DNA of 64,000 bases from Copromyces sp. CBS 386.78 (taxonomy: Eukaryota; Ascomycota; Sordariomycetes; Sordariales; Sordariaceae), in contig MU839125.1 in NCBI GenBank assembly GCA_030685235.1, positions 124,001 to 188,000 of the forward strand. The letters run 5' to 3'. Position numbers and translations under genes: made by a program. Of this stretch, positions 45,488-57,028 are shown one piece after another; the stretch's first letter is position 1; the number at the start of each line of letters is the position of its first letter. The notes below the pieces were generated by a model. The model worked only from the letters and a program-made list of their open reading frames with translations. It did no database searches and was not told the DNA's origin.

Positions 45488-46761
45488 GATCACAGCCTTT
45501 GAGTGTGTAGTGCCGTATGATGATATGTGTGGTCTCCTGTCTGTCAAAGAAAGAAAGAGTGAGTGTAATTTGAGTTGTTGTAAGTGGGATGACACCAGGT
45601 CTTTTCAGTTGAATTGGTGCATTAGTCAATCTGGTTAAAGTATTAGTATTCAAACCGGATATCTCAACGAAAACGGTTGTGACTCCTTACTACTGGATAC
45701 CTGGATACCGGAGACATTTTCGTACCTCGGCTCGCAACCGCGGGGCAATGACTCTCCCCCAGTTTCCTTTCAAAAGTCCACGCGCGTCTTTGGTAGTGTA
45801 CGATCTGCGAACTCGTGGATTGGTAATTGAAATCGAACGGGAATATCCGAATGACAGTGGAGTTTCCACCTCGTATGAATTTTGTCAATCATCAATGCGA
45901 AGGTAAGGGAGTTAGTTGCCTAGTAGGTAATTGTTGTGATGTTGGGATTTGGTGTTGTGGTGTGCTCAGGGTTGGAGCAACCTCGACCAAGGCTGCTTGG
46001 CGAAGCCAAACCACCAAGATCCTCCATCGCCAGGTCCAAAACTCAGGACGGGATCATTGATCTCAAAATTTGACTTTGCATTGAGCTAACCAATGAAAAG
46101 CCCGAGTTCCGTTTTTGTGGGAGAAGTTTTGAGAAAGAGCGTCTCGCCATTAGCCCTAATACCACGGTCGCTCCTGCCTCCATCGACCGAAAGACACAAG
46201 CCCGATTGTGAAAATGTGGACAGTTTCCAGCAAGAGCATCGATCAACTCCACCATGTTCTCTTCAACCACACCTACTCTGACCATTTGAGCTCACACGAC
46301 ATCTCCTGTCAAGATTGGCGTACCTGAAGTTGTGGAACATGCCAACGTCAGGTACCAGTACGATGCTGTTATCTCAGGTTGCTGCTCCTGGCGAACCGCA
46401 TCCCGCGCGCAGATATCCCGGTGATGTGGTTGTGATCGATGTGGACTGTGGACAATGAGCTGGACACTTTTGAACACACCGGTAAGTCCTTTGCCTCACT
46501 GGTCAAGGAGCACCTTCCTACAAAGTTCTCAATGATTGGAAGTAACTTACACAAGGAACGACAAAAAACGACCAGACTGTTAATTGGAAAAAGTAGGGCT
46601 CTTTTTACCTTCTTAACTTATCCGTCTATATTCGGAAATGCATCATCATGAATTTCCTACCTTGGACCGCATATACCTATGAATAATATCCTAGGAGGAA
46701 ATATACCTTCCATATACTTTTGCTGCTCCGTCGCTCTCCTTGCCTACACTCGACTTCGAGA
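45488..46761. promoter_or_regulatory. Divergent intergenic region, GST-like / NCS1 permease
   Basis: About 1.27 kb between divergent genes. Between 46090 and 46560 plus-strand frames look weakly coding (KIGVPEVVEHANVRYQYDAVI; an open frame at 46439-46651) but shift frame, so an old pseudogene is possible. No TATA box stands out near either start. CCAAT-like CCAATGAAA occurs near 46090. Confidence 0.4.
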
Positions 46762-48440
46762 ATGGACCACAGTACCGACGAGGAATCCAGAATCGGGGGT
46801 GATGGAGCCAAAGATATCCACGGGGAGAAACCAGAGAAACCGTTGCCATCTAGCAGCAACAATCCTCCCCAAGAACGCCATATCACCTGGCTCGATACCC
46901 TACGGCACTATGAAGGTGTCCTGGACAGAAAAGTCGGCGTCGAAGCACGCGCAGTTCAGAGAAAGAGACCCGAAGATCGCGACCCTCAATACACTGTATG
47001 GCACAACCAAGCCGTCATGTTCCTGCTCTGGATGAGCTCAACCCTGAATCTAGCTTGCTTTGCAACCGGGTTTTTGGGAACAACACTCGGACTAGATCTG
47101 AGAACATCACTTACCATTATCCTCACGGCCACCTTCTTGGGGAGTGCCGTTCCTGTAAGTCTCACTCACCAAAGTCCTTCAAATCCCCATAGGTACTGAC
47201 CAATTGTGAACAAAAGGGATGGTGCGCCACCCTAGGCCCCAGCACCGGCCTCCGCCAAATCTCCATCTCCCGCTACTCCCTCGGCTGGTGGCCGTCCAAA
47301 GCGGCCGCCATCCTCAACGTGATTGGGCAAATCGGCTGGTCATCCGTCGGCTCCATCACCAGCGGCCTTGCCCTGGCCGCCGTCTCGGACGGCGCCATCC
47401 ACCTGGAGATCGGCGTAGTCTTGTCAATCGCCATCAGCTTCGTCGTCTCCATCATCGGCCTCAAAGCCGTGTTCGCGTACGATAAGTTCGCGGGCTTGGT
47501 CATGGCTTTTGTCTTTATAACCATGTACACCGAAGCCGTACCAGCCGTTCAAGCCATTCCACCTCAACCAGTAACGGCCCTATTCGGCCCAGCAAAAACA
47601 GCCGCCTCCTTAAAACTCTTCTCAGTGATATACGGCTCCTCCGTCTCCTGGGCCTCGGTAGTCTCCGATTACTACGTCGAATACCCACCCATCACCTCCC
47701 GCCTCAAGATCTTCCTGCTCACCACCCTCGGCCTTGCCCTCCCCACTTGCTTCGCCATGTCTCTCGGCGCCGTCGTCTCCTCGGCCCTTTCTTCCCACCC
47801 GTCTTGGTCCGCCGCCTATTACAACACCGGAGGAGGCATCGGCTTCCTGATCCAAACCATCATCTCCCCCACCGGCCTCGCCAAGTTTCTCTTGGTGTTG
47901 CTCGCCTTCTCGGGTATAGCCACGAATTCCATATCGTTTTATAGCGCCAGCTTGTCCATCCAGCAGTTTTCGAGGAAGCTGGCCGTTGTGCCGCGGTTTA
48001 TCTGGACTGTATTTTTGCTTCTCGCCGTGGTGTTGCTCAGCTTGGTGGGACGGGATAAGTTGTTGGTCTTCCTCCAAAACTTTCTGGGATTGTTGGGATG
48101 CTGGGTAACCAGCTTTGTGGCGGTCATGGTGGTGGAGCATTATCTCTTTCGGAATGGGTGGAGGAGGTGTTGTGCTGATTATGACCTGGAGGCGTGGGAT
48201 ACAAGAGAGAAAATGCCGGTTGGGATTGGCGGTGGATTGGGGTTCGCGGCGGGGATTGTGGGTGGGCTTTTGGGCATGAGCTCGACTTGGTATACGGGGG
48301 TTGTGGCGAGGTTGATTGGGGGCGGTGGTGGTGAGGATGGGAAGAGGTATGGGGATGTTGGGTTTGAGATGGCGTTTTTGTGTGCGGTGGTGGTGTTTGT
48401 GCCGGCGAGGTGGGTGGAGAGGAGGGTGACGAGGCGGTGA
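46762..48440 (+). CDS. NCS1-family purine-cytosine permease (Fcy2-like), 2 exons
   Basis: Exons 46762-47154 and 47217-48440 give 538 residues. The 62-nt intron (GTAAGT, TACTGAC branch, AAAAG acceptor) restores SAVPGWCATLGPSTGLRQISISRYSLGW, the NCS1 signature. About 12 hydrophobic membrane segments are visible, from VMFLLWMSSTLNLACFATGFLG to MAFLCAVVVFVPARWV. The cytosolic N-terminus of about 85 residues is polar with KP-rich motifs. Fcy2-type transporters carry cytosine, adenine, guanine or hypoxanthine with protons across the plasma membrane. The substrate cannot be told here. Fungal NCS1 genes are often under nitrogen control, but no GATA cluster was checked in detail. The upstream frame has no better ATG. 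Confidence 0.92.
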
Positions 48441-49198
48441 TTTGAGGGTTTGGGATCCTGTTTGTTCAGTCTGTTGTTTCCTTTTTGCTTGATAACATTT
48501 TTCGTTGTCGAAAGAACTTTTCTAACAAACAACAAAAATCTATTGTCATTTTGTAATACCTTCAGGTTGTGAACGATATGGTACGTGGCAAAAGCAGGAC
48601 ACTCGCAAGGCATAGACAAAATCACTTTAAAAATATCGTTTGAAAAAAAATCAAAAAAAAATCAGAGTATGTTCTCGTAAAAGTGTGCATTGCATTTTCC
48701 TAAACTTCCATCTTCCACCTAGCCATGTCATGTTCATGTCCCTGTTCCTGTCTGTCTGTATATAGCTCTGCTGATAAAACCATCGAACTCCTCTCTTCCT
48801 CTATAACGTTTGAATCGTAATCATAACATAAACTTCCAATTACAAGATAAGATAAGATGCCTTCGTCACTCGTCCGTCACTGACGTACGTACCCCTCCTT
48901 TAAACAAACAAAACAAACCCCAAAAAGAAATCTCGAAAATCTTCCAAAGTTACCTATATATACCCACGTAGGTAAAAGAACAACAACAACAACACCAACA
49001 CAAAAAGTAGCCCCCAGGCCCAATTCTTTTTTTCCTTAGTACATTCATTGCCATATTGTACTTGTCGGTCGGCCCGCCACCTTGGTTCGTCGCTTCCCAT
49101 GTACCTACTAGGCAAAATAGGCAAAGCGTGACGATGTAGGTAGATAGGAAAATTGCGAGAGAAAAGAAAGGAGCGAGCTTTAGTAAACAAAAAGCAAA

Positions 49199-49201
<3 letters not shown>

Positions 49202-49239
<38 letters not shown>
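49202..49239. repeat. Homopolymer A38
   Basis: An uninterrupted run of about 38 A, preceded by AAAAGCAAAAGC. It is about 760 bp past the permease stop. The length may be assembly-sensitive. Confidence 0.95.
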
Positions 49240-49241
<2 letters not shown>

Positions 49242-49583
49242 AAACAAGACGGGAAGAAGAATAGAAACAAGTGGTATATATGTAGCATACATAGCATACA
49301 TAGCGTGGCATAGTCATGGTCATATAGTCATGGTTTTGATGACATCGTCGAGAACTCCCATCACCACCACCACCACCACCACCAAATAAATGAGAATGGA
49401 CATGGAGAATAGAAAGTAAGACATGTATGCATACATGCATGCATGTAAAAAGGAGCGTCGTCGTTGAGTGTCTGTCGTTCCGGATGGGTGTTTGGTTCTA
49501 TGCGTGGGTGTAAGGTATGTTATGTATGTATGTATGCATCTATCTATGCGAGGGTGGGTGTGTATGGGTCTTTGTGTGTATGT

Positions 49584-49612
49584 GTCGTCGTCGTCGTCGT
49601 CGTCGTCGTCGT
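49584..49612. repeat. (GTC)n microsatellite
   Basis: About nine to ten GTC units, about 230 bp downstream of the stop of the Ser/Pro-rich gene (minus strand), so probably in its 3' UTR. Confidence 0.95.
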
Positions 49613-49844
49613 GGTTGTTGTTCATCAAGTCATAACTCTCATTGCCGTCCGTGTGTGCCGTCCGTGTGTGCCGATAGAATGCTCTTATTGTTGTACCGCG
49701 TAACAATTCGTTTCAGCGTAACCCATGAATGATCCTTCTTCTTCTTCGTTTTTTTTCCTTGTTGTTGTATTCATGACCAACATGAATTGCGGATCCCTCT
49801 TTCGCGCCTTCTATTCAATACCAGACCACAGCGCCTTTGATAAA

Positions 49845-52800
49845 TCAAATAGGTGTCCCCCTCCCCAGGGGCATCCTAGGCGGCGACCCCCTCACAGGTG
49901 TACTCACAGCCGGCGGCGACTGTCTTTGTTGGCCCTGATTGTTCTGACTCATCGCAAATATCTCCCTCCCCGTATCATGCTTAATCACCTCCCCCAACCC
50001 ATCCCTGACCACTCGCGGGTGACTGATCGTCTTCCGCATCTCATCCCTCTTCTTTTCCTTCCGCTTTTCGCTCATCCTGCGCACGATGTTGACCTTCTCG
50101 TTCAGAACGGGTAGGATCTTCTCGCTGAGACTGCCGCGTCTTTTCATGGGCGGCGGCGGTACAGGTGTGGCGGTAGTAGTGATGGGTGGGGATATAGAAG
50201 AGGTAGAAAGGCCGGTCGTCGCAAAGGTGGACACGGATGAGGGGGTTAGGGGTGGCGCTGCTGGCGAGGCAGGAGGAGCTGGTCGTGGCTGGCGCTGGAA
50301 GAGGGCGCCGTAGTTGCGACGGACGCGGGGCGGGTAGAAGCGCGGGTTTTCCGACGACATGGAGGGGCGAGTTGAGCTGGAGTCGGGAGACATGGATGGT
50401 CGAGGGGGCGCTTCGGTAGAGATGGACGGTCGGGGTGTCTCCGATGGCAGAGAGATGGACGGCCTGGTAGGTCTTTCGGATGAGATGGATGGCCGGGCCA
50501 TGGACTGCGCCATGGACTCTAGGCTTTGCCGGATCTTCATGACACGCAGATTCCCGCTCGGCGTGCGTCGGATAGTCCGCTTGTGTTGGTCAGGCACGTC
50601 GCCGCTGTCTGTCGAGTATGAGGCGTCGTACTTTGAGCCGTTGCGCAGGGGCATGATGGCGAATGCTTTCTTCATCCGCTGGCTCAAGCTCCGCTTGGGC
50701 AGCAGACCGGGCCGTGGGGGGCGGTTGTCGATGGGCGGGTAGTCCCAGTGCTCTCCGTCTTCGCTTCCGCTGTCGGAGAAATCGGACTGGTAGGATGGCC
50801 GCCAGTCGGGATGCAGCTTGTCTGGCTCGACGGGGGCGTCATCGGCCGTGAAGGACCTCTTCAGGTGGGGTCTCTTCATCCTACCGCTGCTTCCACCATC
50901 CGACTCGTAGTTCTTGGTGTACTTTGACAAGGAAAAGGTGCGGGTAAGGAAGCCCGGACGAGAGCCAGCTGTTTCCGAGGTTCGGCGGCGGCTTAGCTTC
51001 CGGCGCAACATGGCGAATCCGCTTTCGGGCTTGGGCTCCTCCGGCTCGGGCATGTCATCGTAGAAACTACCGAGTTCCTTCTCATTCTCCGTAGTAGGCG
51101 TCTGGCCCGAAGGCGTGGCCGGGATGAAGTTGATGACCGGTGGCGGCTTGGGGGGTGCCCTGGGGTTTCTCAACGGGGAGAAGTTTTCCTCTCCCCTCGA
51201 GAGGTCCTGCGGCGGTGTTATGGGATTTCCTTCGGCGTCGGTGGCGGCAATGGCGGGGGTGACTGTTGGGGGAGACCTCTGACGGTCCGAAGAAGAGGAC
51301 TCGGACGGCTTGTTGGAGTGGTTTACAATCATCACAGACTTGTTCTGATGCGGGTAAATGGGGATCGCTCTTGCCTCTGACACCTCGGCATGGGAGGCGC
51401 CCGTTTCTACGGAAGCTTGCGAGAAAGGTGTGTGCTGGACAGAATTCCTCTTGTTGTATTCGTAACTGTGACGAGGACCTCCATCATCATTGTGATCAGC
51501 AGGAAAGCTACGCGGGGTCCGCGGGTCACTGTTGTCAAAGTTGCTCGACTGGATGGAAGGCGAGAACTTGATGTTGATGGTTCCAGATTGCCGTCGCTCT
51601 GGCTCCAAATCGTTTCCATCAATCGTCCTGCGGTATTGTCTAGACGTATTTACCGGCTTTGGAGGCGGCCGTTTTTCCCTCTGTAGTTTCTCCACTGCCC
51701 GTTCAACAGTCTGCGAAGCTTTCTGTTGCTCATAAAGCGCGTCATGAGCTCGGAGGCCCTCAGCCGTAAGGGAACCAGTCCTCGACACGTCATGACTGGT
51801 AGGGGCGGAAAGAGACGATGACCGCCTAGGGATGTATGGCGGAAAGTCGGCAGTTCGCTGATCGCCGGCTCGAGATCTGTCGGACTCGGAGATGGTCCTA
51901 CTGCGCCCCGGATGGTCCATATATATGTCGATGGTAAAGTTGCTGGCGGATGCCTGTGACCGTCGTCCAACGGAGCTCAGACTCTGGCTTCGTCTAGATC
52001 TCCGGCTGCTCATCGAACGAAGAGAAGGAGGTCTTCCATTGGACTTGAGGGAGGTCCGACGCTCTGGGACAATCACCACAGGTATTGACCCAGTTTTCCA
52101 CACATCCCTTCTGGCTTTCCGGCTGGAAATGGAAGTGGTTGAAAAATAACTGTCGCGTGGTGCGCCGCCTGGCTTTTGCTCAAGTTGTGGTCGTCGTTGG
52201 ATTACTTCTGGTGCCGGAGCCAGAGCCGGAGCCGGAGCTGGAGCAAAAGAAGTGGTTGATTGAGCAAGATCGGAAAGAGAATCACGCAGAGGCAGAGTGG
52301 GCTTCCGTACGTGTCGGAGTGTGTTGCGTCGCTGAGAACCCGTATCGTCACCGACGACAATAGTGCCCATAATTGTGGAAGTGCCGGACTGGTTGGAAGT
52401 CGTAGAAAAGCGTCTTGTGTCCCCTCCGCTCGTTATTGATGGCTCCGAGCGCGGGATGGCCCGTTGCTGTGCCTCGAGGTTCATGGCGCGTAGAGGTAGC
52501 ACTCTCGTCATCGCAGCTGTTGTTGGTGTAACTGTCGTGGTGGTGGTGGTGGTGGTGGTGGTGGTGGTTGGCGGTTCTATAAACACCGAGTTCCGATCTT
52601 TGGCCACGTTCGGTCTGGGTGCCGCACGCCGCCTGCTGACAATCACATTCCTTTCCAGATTTTCGTCCCATTCCTCAACCACCTCTTCATCAGAATTCAA
52701 GTTCCCTCCCTGCGTTCCCTGGCCGCCCCACCCGCCGTCGTACGCGTCTCGCCCGAGCTGAACTTCCCTCTCTGCTGCTGGCGTTAATCCATCTCCGACG

Positions 52801-53585
52801 CTTGAATTCACTCCGATATCAATGCCCAAACCTACAGTCTGCGGTTGCAACTTGGCTCCTCTGTTAGCCTGACGAATCGTACTTCGCGACGTTCTCCTCG
52901 ACGACATCTCGGGCCGCACCGTCGATTTTCCGTCATCCTCATCTTCTGGAGTGATGGGGGCTTCAGGCGCTGTCTTGAAGGATTCCGATCTTGAGTCTAT
53001 TGTCATCGCTTTGGATGGCATCCGGTCGTCGACAAGAAGCCGTGGTCGGGGCCGGGACTGGGCCGAGAACTGAGACTGAGCCCCAGACTGGGTTTGGACC
53101 TGCAGCTGCGGCCGGGCAGGACGTTTGGGTGGTTCTGAAGCCGGTGGAGGCATTCTTTCAGGAGTCAAGTTCGGAGTTGGCGGAGTACGTTGGTTCGGTG
53201 GCGTGGTCGGGGGCCGTGGTTGAACATGCTGGACATTATCGGTGCTTTGCAGCGGACTGCCCGAGTCTGTTGGGCTTGACTGGTCTATCGATTTCATCGA
53301 CTTGGCCGATGATGAGGTACGTGAATGGGCAGGCGGCGTCGGCGGCGGTTCGGGGCCGGCCGGTCGATATCTTGACCGCCGTAGCTGGGTAGTCCGCGAA
53401 GACCGGGCGGGACTTGAGCTTCGCGAGCCAGTCGACGACGCTGTACCCGGTCGGGGCAAAGTTTTGTGTCTTCTGAAGATGCGCTGTGGACTTTCCGTCC
53501 CATCCGCATTCCGGACCATGACATAGTCTGCTTCAGAGTGAACCATATTGGGCGCCACCGGCCCAGCATCAACATTCCCTCTCAT
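49845..53585 (-). CDS. Large disordered Ser/Pro/Arg-rich protein, 1,246 residues
   Basis: A single uninterrupted exon with an ATG at 53585 (CTCCTTTGG leader, MRGNVDAGPVAPN). No globular domain, membrane span or signal peptide is visible. Features are: a conserved-looking start EADYVMVRNADGTESPQRIFRRH; Pro-rich SH3-ligand-like stretches (residues 90-170); a poly-Thr run near 338-352; repeated RRxS/RRS basic phospho-site patterns; an acidic segment DDMPEPEEPKPESGFAMLRRKLSRR; KRSLSQRMKKAFAIMP near 970; and about five tandem RPSIS/RPSMS units of 10-11 residues at about 1030-1080. This looks like a cytoskeletal/cortical scaffold or signalling substrate. That is inference, and I do not know the family's function. 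Confidence 0.8.
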   Translation of the reverse strand: MRGNVDAGPVAPNMVHSEADYVMVRNADGTESPQRIFRRHKTLPRPGTASSTGSRSSSPARSSRTTQLRRSRYRPAGPEPPPTPPAHSRTSSSAKSMKSIDQSSPTDSGSPLQSTDNVQHVQPRPPTTPPNQRTPPTPNLTPERMPPPASEPPKRPARPQLQVQTQSGAQSQFSAQSRPRPRLLVDDRMPSKAMTIDSRSESFKTAPEAPITPEDEDDGKSTVRPEMSSRRTSRSTIRQANRGAKLQPQTVGLGIDIGVNSSVGDGLTPAAEREVQLGRDAYDGGWGGQGTQGGNLNSDEEVVEEWDENLERNVIVSRRRAAPRPNVAKDRNSVFIEPPTTTTTTTTTTTTVTPTTAAMTRVLPLRAMNLEAQQRAIPRSEPSITSGGDTRRFSTTSNQSGTSTIMGTIVVGDDTGSQRRNTLRHVRKPTLPLRDSLSDLAQSTTSFAPAPAPALAPAPEVIQRRPQLEQKPGGAPRDSYFSTTSISSRKARRDVWKTGSIPVVIVPERRTSLKSNGRPPSLRSMSSRRSRRSQSLSSVGRRSQASASNFTIDIYMDHPGRSRTISESDRSRAGDQRTADFPPYIPRRSSSLSAPTSHDVSRTGSLTAEGLRAHDALYEQQKASQTVERAVEKLQREKRPPPKPVNTSRQYRRTIDGNDLEPERRQSGTINIKFSPSIQSSNFDNSDPRTPRSFPADHNDDGGPRHSYEYNKRNSVQHTPFSQASVETGASHAEVSEARAIPIYPHQNKSVMIVNHSNKPSESSSSDRQRSPPTVTPAIAATDAEGNPITPPQDLSRGEENFSPLRNPRAPPKPPPVINFIPATPSGQTPTTENEKELGSFYDDMPEPEEPKPESGFAMLRRKLSRRRTSETAGSRPGFLTRTFSLSKYTKNYESDGGSSGRMKRPHLKRSFTADDAPVEPDKLHPDWRPSYQSDFSDSGSEDGEHWDYPPIDNRPPRPGLLPKRSLSQRMKKAFAIMPLRNGSKYDASYSTDSGDVPDQHKRTIRRTPSGNLRVMKIRQSLESMAQSMARPSISSERPTRPSISLPSETPRPSISTEAPPRPSMSPDSSSTRPSMSSENPRFYPPRVRRNYGALFQRQPRPAPPASPAAPPLTPSSVSTFATTGLSTSSISPPITTTATPVPPPPMKRRGSLSEKILPVLNEKVNIVRRMSEKRKEKKRDEMRKTISHPRVVRDGLGEVIKHDTGREIFAMSQNNQGQQRQSPPAVSTPVRGSPPRMPLGRGTPI

Positions 53586-55640
53586 GACAACTCCAAAGAA
53601 AAATTGAGGCGAGGGTTGAAGATGTAATGAGTTTGAATGTTTCTTTCCTTCCTCCCTGGCTCTTTTTCTTTTTCTTTTTCTTTTTCTTCTTCTTCTTCTT
53701 CTTCTTCTGCTTCAGTCTCAAGGTCCAAGCCAGGATGCGCGCATGTTGTGTGAGAGTGTGTAACTACAGGTGTAGATTTAATAAGGCTTTGAATGACAGC
53801 GGGGAGACGTTTGCTTCTTGGGTCCCCCTCCGGGAGTCAAGACCCTTGAGGCTCAGCGAGTGGCTACCTCTATCAGTCGGCGTCGGGTACCTTGCGTTGG
53901 GTACGACACAGACTTTTTTCCTTTCTTTTTTTATTTCGGCCGGATTGCGGTCGGGGACAGATTCCACTATGCCAGCGGCCTTTCTGAAACACAGACAAGT
54001 GGCTCCGATGGACACCTTTCCGCTGGTTTGTGCTGGCAAGACCGGGAAGACTGGGGATGCTGGGAAGTGGCAGAAGCAAGCAGTGGCCGCCGTTTCATGA
54101 CCGGCCTTTTTCGTACAAAGCCGGTGGAGGCAACGGCTCTCGTCACCAATCGCGCCGTCGACAGCGGTGTCAGTTGGGAGCAGCGGCAGTAGCAGCAAGC
54201 AAGCACTCAACGGGGAGAAGACTCCACGAGACAAGCTAGACTAGACCCAAGGTGCTATTAGGTCCCGGCGCATGGTTGAAGGGGATGGAGAGCAAATAGG
54301 CTCGGTTCCTGGCTCTTGAGTGGGGCGGGTCCTATGAATGAATGGTATACCAGATCTAGCGTGTCTGTCGAGTTCTCGGGACGGCAGACGGGTTGGCGAT
54401 GAGTGGTTCGGACAGCGTCACGGTGTTGTTGTTGTGGCTCGTCGTGGTCGAAGCAATGGAGGTGACTCGAGACTCGGGAGATGTGGAAAAGGGAAAGGGC
54501 AGGGCACGCTGGCTTGTTTGATGGAATGGCACAGTTGAATGGGCTGGATGGATTAGGCTGGATGGCGATGAGGCGGCTCAATGGTTGATGATTGGCCGGG
54601 AATATGACGCAGCAGGAATACGAATAGGAATGGGGTATATGGAAATGGAAATAGCCACCACGGCAAGCTCGATCTGGACTTTTGTCGCTGGATGGGGTCT
54701 GACGAACGGGGTCTTTTCTGCAGGTCGCGGGATGGAGCAGCCGTCTAGAGCACGCCGTCTAAACTGCTTTGACTGGCGCAGGCATAGCTGGCAAGTACAC
54801 TATGGATCCGGATCATGAAAATCGGACAGTGTGATTCGATCTAAGTCGTTGACCGTACTTTTGGCTTTTTTATGATCCTGACCCTGGTTGCCCGGCTAAC
54901 GTTGTTTTTCTCGGGAGACGGGACTTGTTGTTGTTGATGTTGTCGATACGTGTGACTGACTGACTGATGGAAACATGATGTGGGAGCATTGGGGGAAAAG
55001 AGGCAAAAACAATGACATGCACATGGGAATTGATAGGGCGATCATAGACCCTGGTTCGCGGGTCAGTTTTTAGAAGCCTCAAGCAGGGAAATGGTTCCCA
55101 TTCACCCCCAGATTCCAGATTCTCAACTCATCAACAAAAGGGACCTGACGTCGAGCGGCACCACTTTACCTGCTTGACCTTGCCACATTCAGAAACATGC
55201 TAGCTAAGGTACCCGCTGCAAAGTGTGCCTGAACTTGCTGTGAGGTACGCATGTATACCTCTGTACAGAAATCCTTTCTCATTTAATGTTTGTTGTCAGT
55301 CAGTGGCACACCTTTTTGGTGCAAGGAGATAGATAGTGGACAGATGGGGGCCACTGCATATTGTTTGGACAATGGGACGAAAAGGGATCCTCTCGGGCTC
55401 CTACCTTAGGTTCTCCTTCTTCTTTCGCGGTGTCGCGCCTCAACAAAAAGTGGCACCTGCGCCTCCCCCTGTGCATCATCTTTTGTTCGTCAGGGCTCTT
55501 CTCCATAATGATTCCCCCAACCTCCTCATACCTCGGTGCTGACCGTCCCGTACTCGTCGGTTAGGTGGATCCGCTTCGCCAGCCAACCGACTCTCCTCAT
55601 CCTTCTGAGAGTCGGCCTTTTTACCTGTAACGCGCAACCT
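53586..55640. other. 5' flank of the Ser/Pro-rich gene, then spacer to the repeat block
   Basis: A CT-rich tract (TTTTTC/TTC repeats, 53658-53710) lies about 75-125 bp upstream of the start codon, probably in the 5' UTR or core promoter. The rest shows no conserved reading frame. A 9-bp inverted repeat CCGACTCTC/GAGAGTCGG with an 11-base loop at 55587-55615, followed by CCTTTTT, marks the edge before composition turns AT-rich at about 55640. Confidence 0.5.
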
Positions 55641-57028
55641 CTATAACGGTCAGATATCTACACACAACAGTAACTCCATCACTAGATTAGCTGTAAATAT
55701 AGTAAAATATACAAAATAAAGCTCTCAATTACCCGCATTCAACAATATATTTACTTTTATTAAAAAAATATCGTAATGTGCGTTATAGTATTTTAAAGTG
55801 CAAATAATCCGTACACTACACTTTCGTACCCTTATATTACAATATCCAACTCTTCTTTTTTCTCCCCCCCTTCCCTATCATTACTATTATTATCAAAAAA
55901 ATCGTCTAGTACTATAACGGTTACCCTTATACAGCTTACAAGCACCTCCAACTTCTTGCCCGCTACCGTAATAGTTACTATAGCCTCCTCCTTATTAGAA
56001 TTTGTAGCCTTCTCCTTCCCTTTCTTAAACCTCTTTTTAGGAGGGTATAGTATTAAAGTAAATAGCTTAGCCGGTATGCCAATTAAATGAAGGTATATAA
56101 TGGGTAATTCGTTAGGGATATTTATACCTTTATTACCTAAATAAATTTCGATCGACGATATATTCCCCTTACGAATCTTTCTTGCCCGTTTCTTGCTATA
56201 CGTTTTGAAAGGTACGAAGTCCTTATATATTATAAGAACGGTAGTTTTGCTAATAGTTTTAAAACGAATATTATTATCATCCTTAATATTAGTTAGGAAA
56301 GTATTTAAATCCTACCCTAGTTAGGTAACCTTCTATACCTTTATTTTTAATATATAATACGAGTAGTCTAAGCCCTATTACTACGTTGGCTTACTTATAA
56401 ATTCGCGGCGGGTATTATTTGTAATAACTTCGTCCTATCCCTCTTTTATTTTAAATATAATATTGTACTCTAGGTAATTTATAGTAATACTAACGAGGCC
56501 GTTATCGTTAAGGATATCCTTATTAATAAGTTGAAGCTTAGCCTTCTTTTTAGCCTTGATTTTATGTGGCGGCTACTACTTAAAACTAGGGTTATTATCG
56601 AAGGCGACCTTCTTAATAAAAACTATATTAATTCGCTAAATCTCTTTCAATCCTTCTTCTATATTAACTAATCGTCTAGTAGCGACCTTAATATTAAAAA
56701 CTTTTTTTAAATACGCTCTATTACTAATAATTACGTACTTATAAGGGTTCTACTTCTGAACTTCTACCTCTATACAACGCCTATAGAGCTCCTACTAATT
56801 AAATAATAGCTTTTAAAAATTAATAAATACCCGTAGAATAATTTTAGTACTAATAATACTATTACAAAGCAGTAAACTCGCTATATTAAACCGTTTTTAA
56901 ATAGTTAGAAATTCGAAGGTATATAATACTTTACGAAGTATAATAGCTTTAAAGCGTTTAGGAAAAAGGGGTTCTTACTATACTTTTATAATATTATATA
57001 ATTAATTAAATAATACATTTAATCTAAG
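55641..57028 (-). mobile_element. RIP-degraded repeat with minus-strand coding relic, family unknown
   Basis: AT-rich with TAA/TAG-interrupted minus-strand frames between about 56620 and 55860. The most legible part (about 56270-55870) reads FKTYSKKRARKIRKGNISS..., LIGIPAKLFTLILYPPKKRFKKGKEK, then an acidic end. A basic, Lys-rich C-terminus is clear, but I recognise no transposase or polyprotein domain. No terminal repeats were found. It may be part of the element whose LTR-like DNA begins at 57029, or independent. Confidence 0.35.

Larger units (their letters stand above)
48441..49844. other. Convergent intergenic region rich in simple repeats
   Basis: 1.4 kb between the permease and the Ser/Pro-rich gene. 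It holds an A38 run (49202-49239), a CAC repeat (about 49360-49384), CATG and TATG repeats (49428-49445, 49517-49535) and a GTC repeat (49584-49612). Open frames through these runs are homopolymer artefacts. No gene is supported. Confidence 0.6.

Noticed and set aside
47622..48140. 172-codon minus-strand frame
   Set aside because: Antisense to membrane segments of the permease; Gly/Glu/Gln-rich pattern is the complement of hydrophobic codons.
48950..49300. Two overlapping 115-codon minus-strand frames with long Phe runs
   Set aside because: Produced by the A38 homopolymer and nearby simple repeats; not protein-like.
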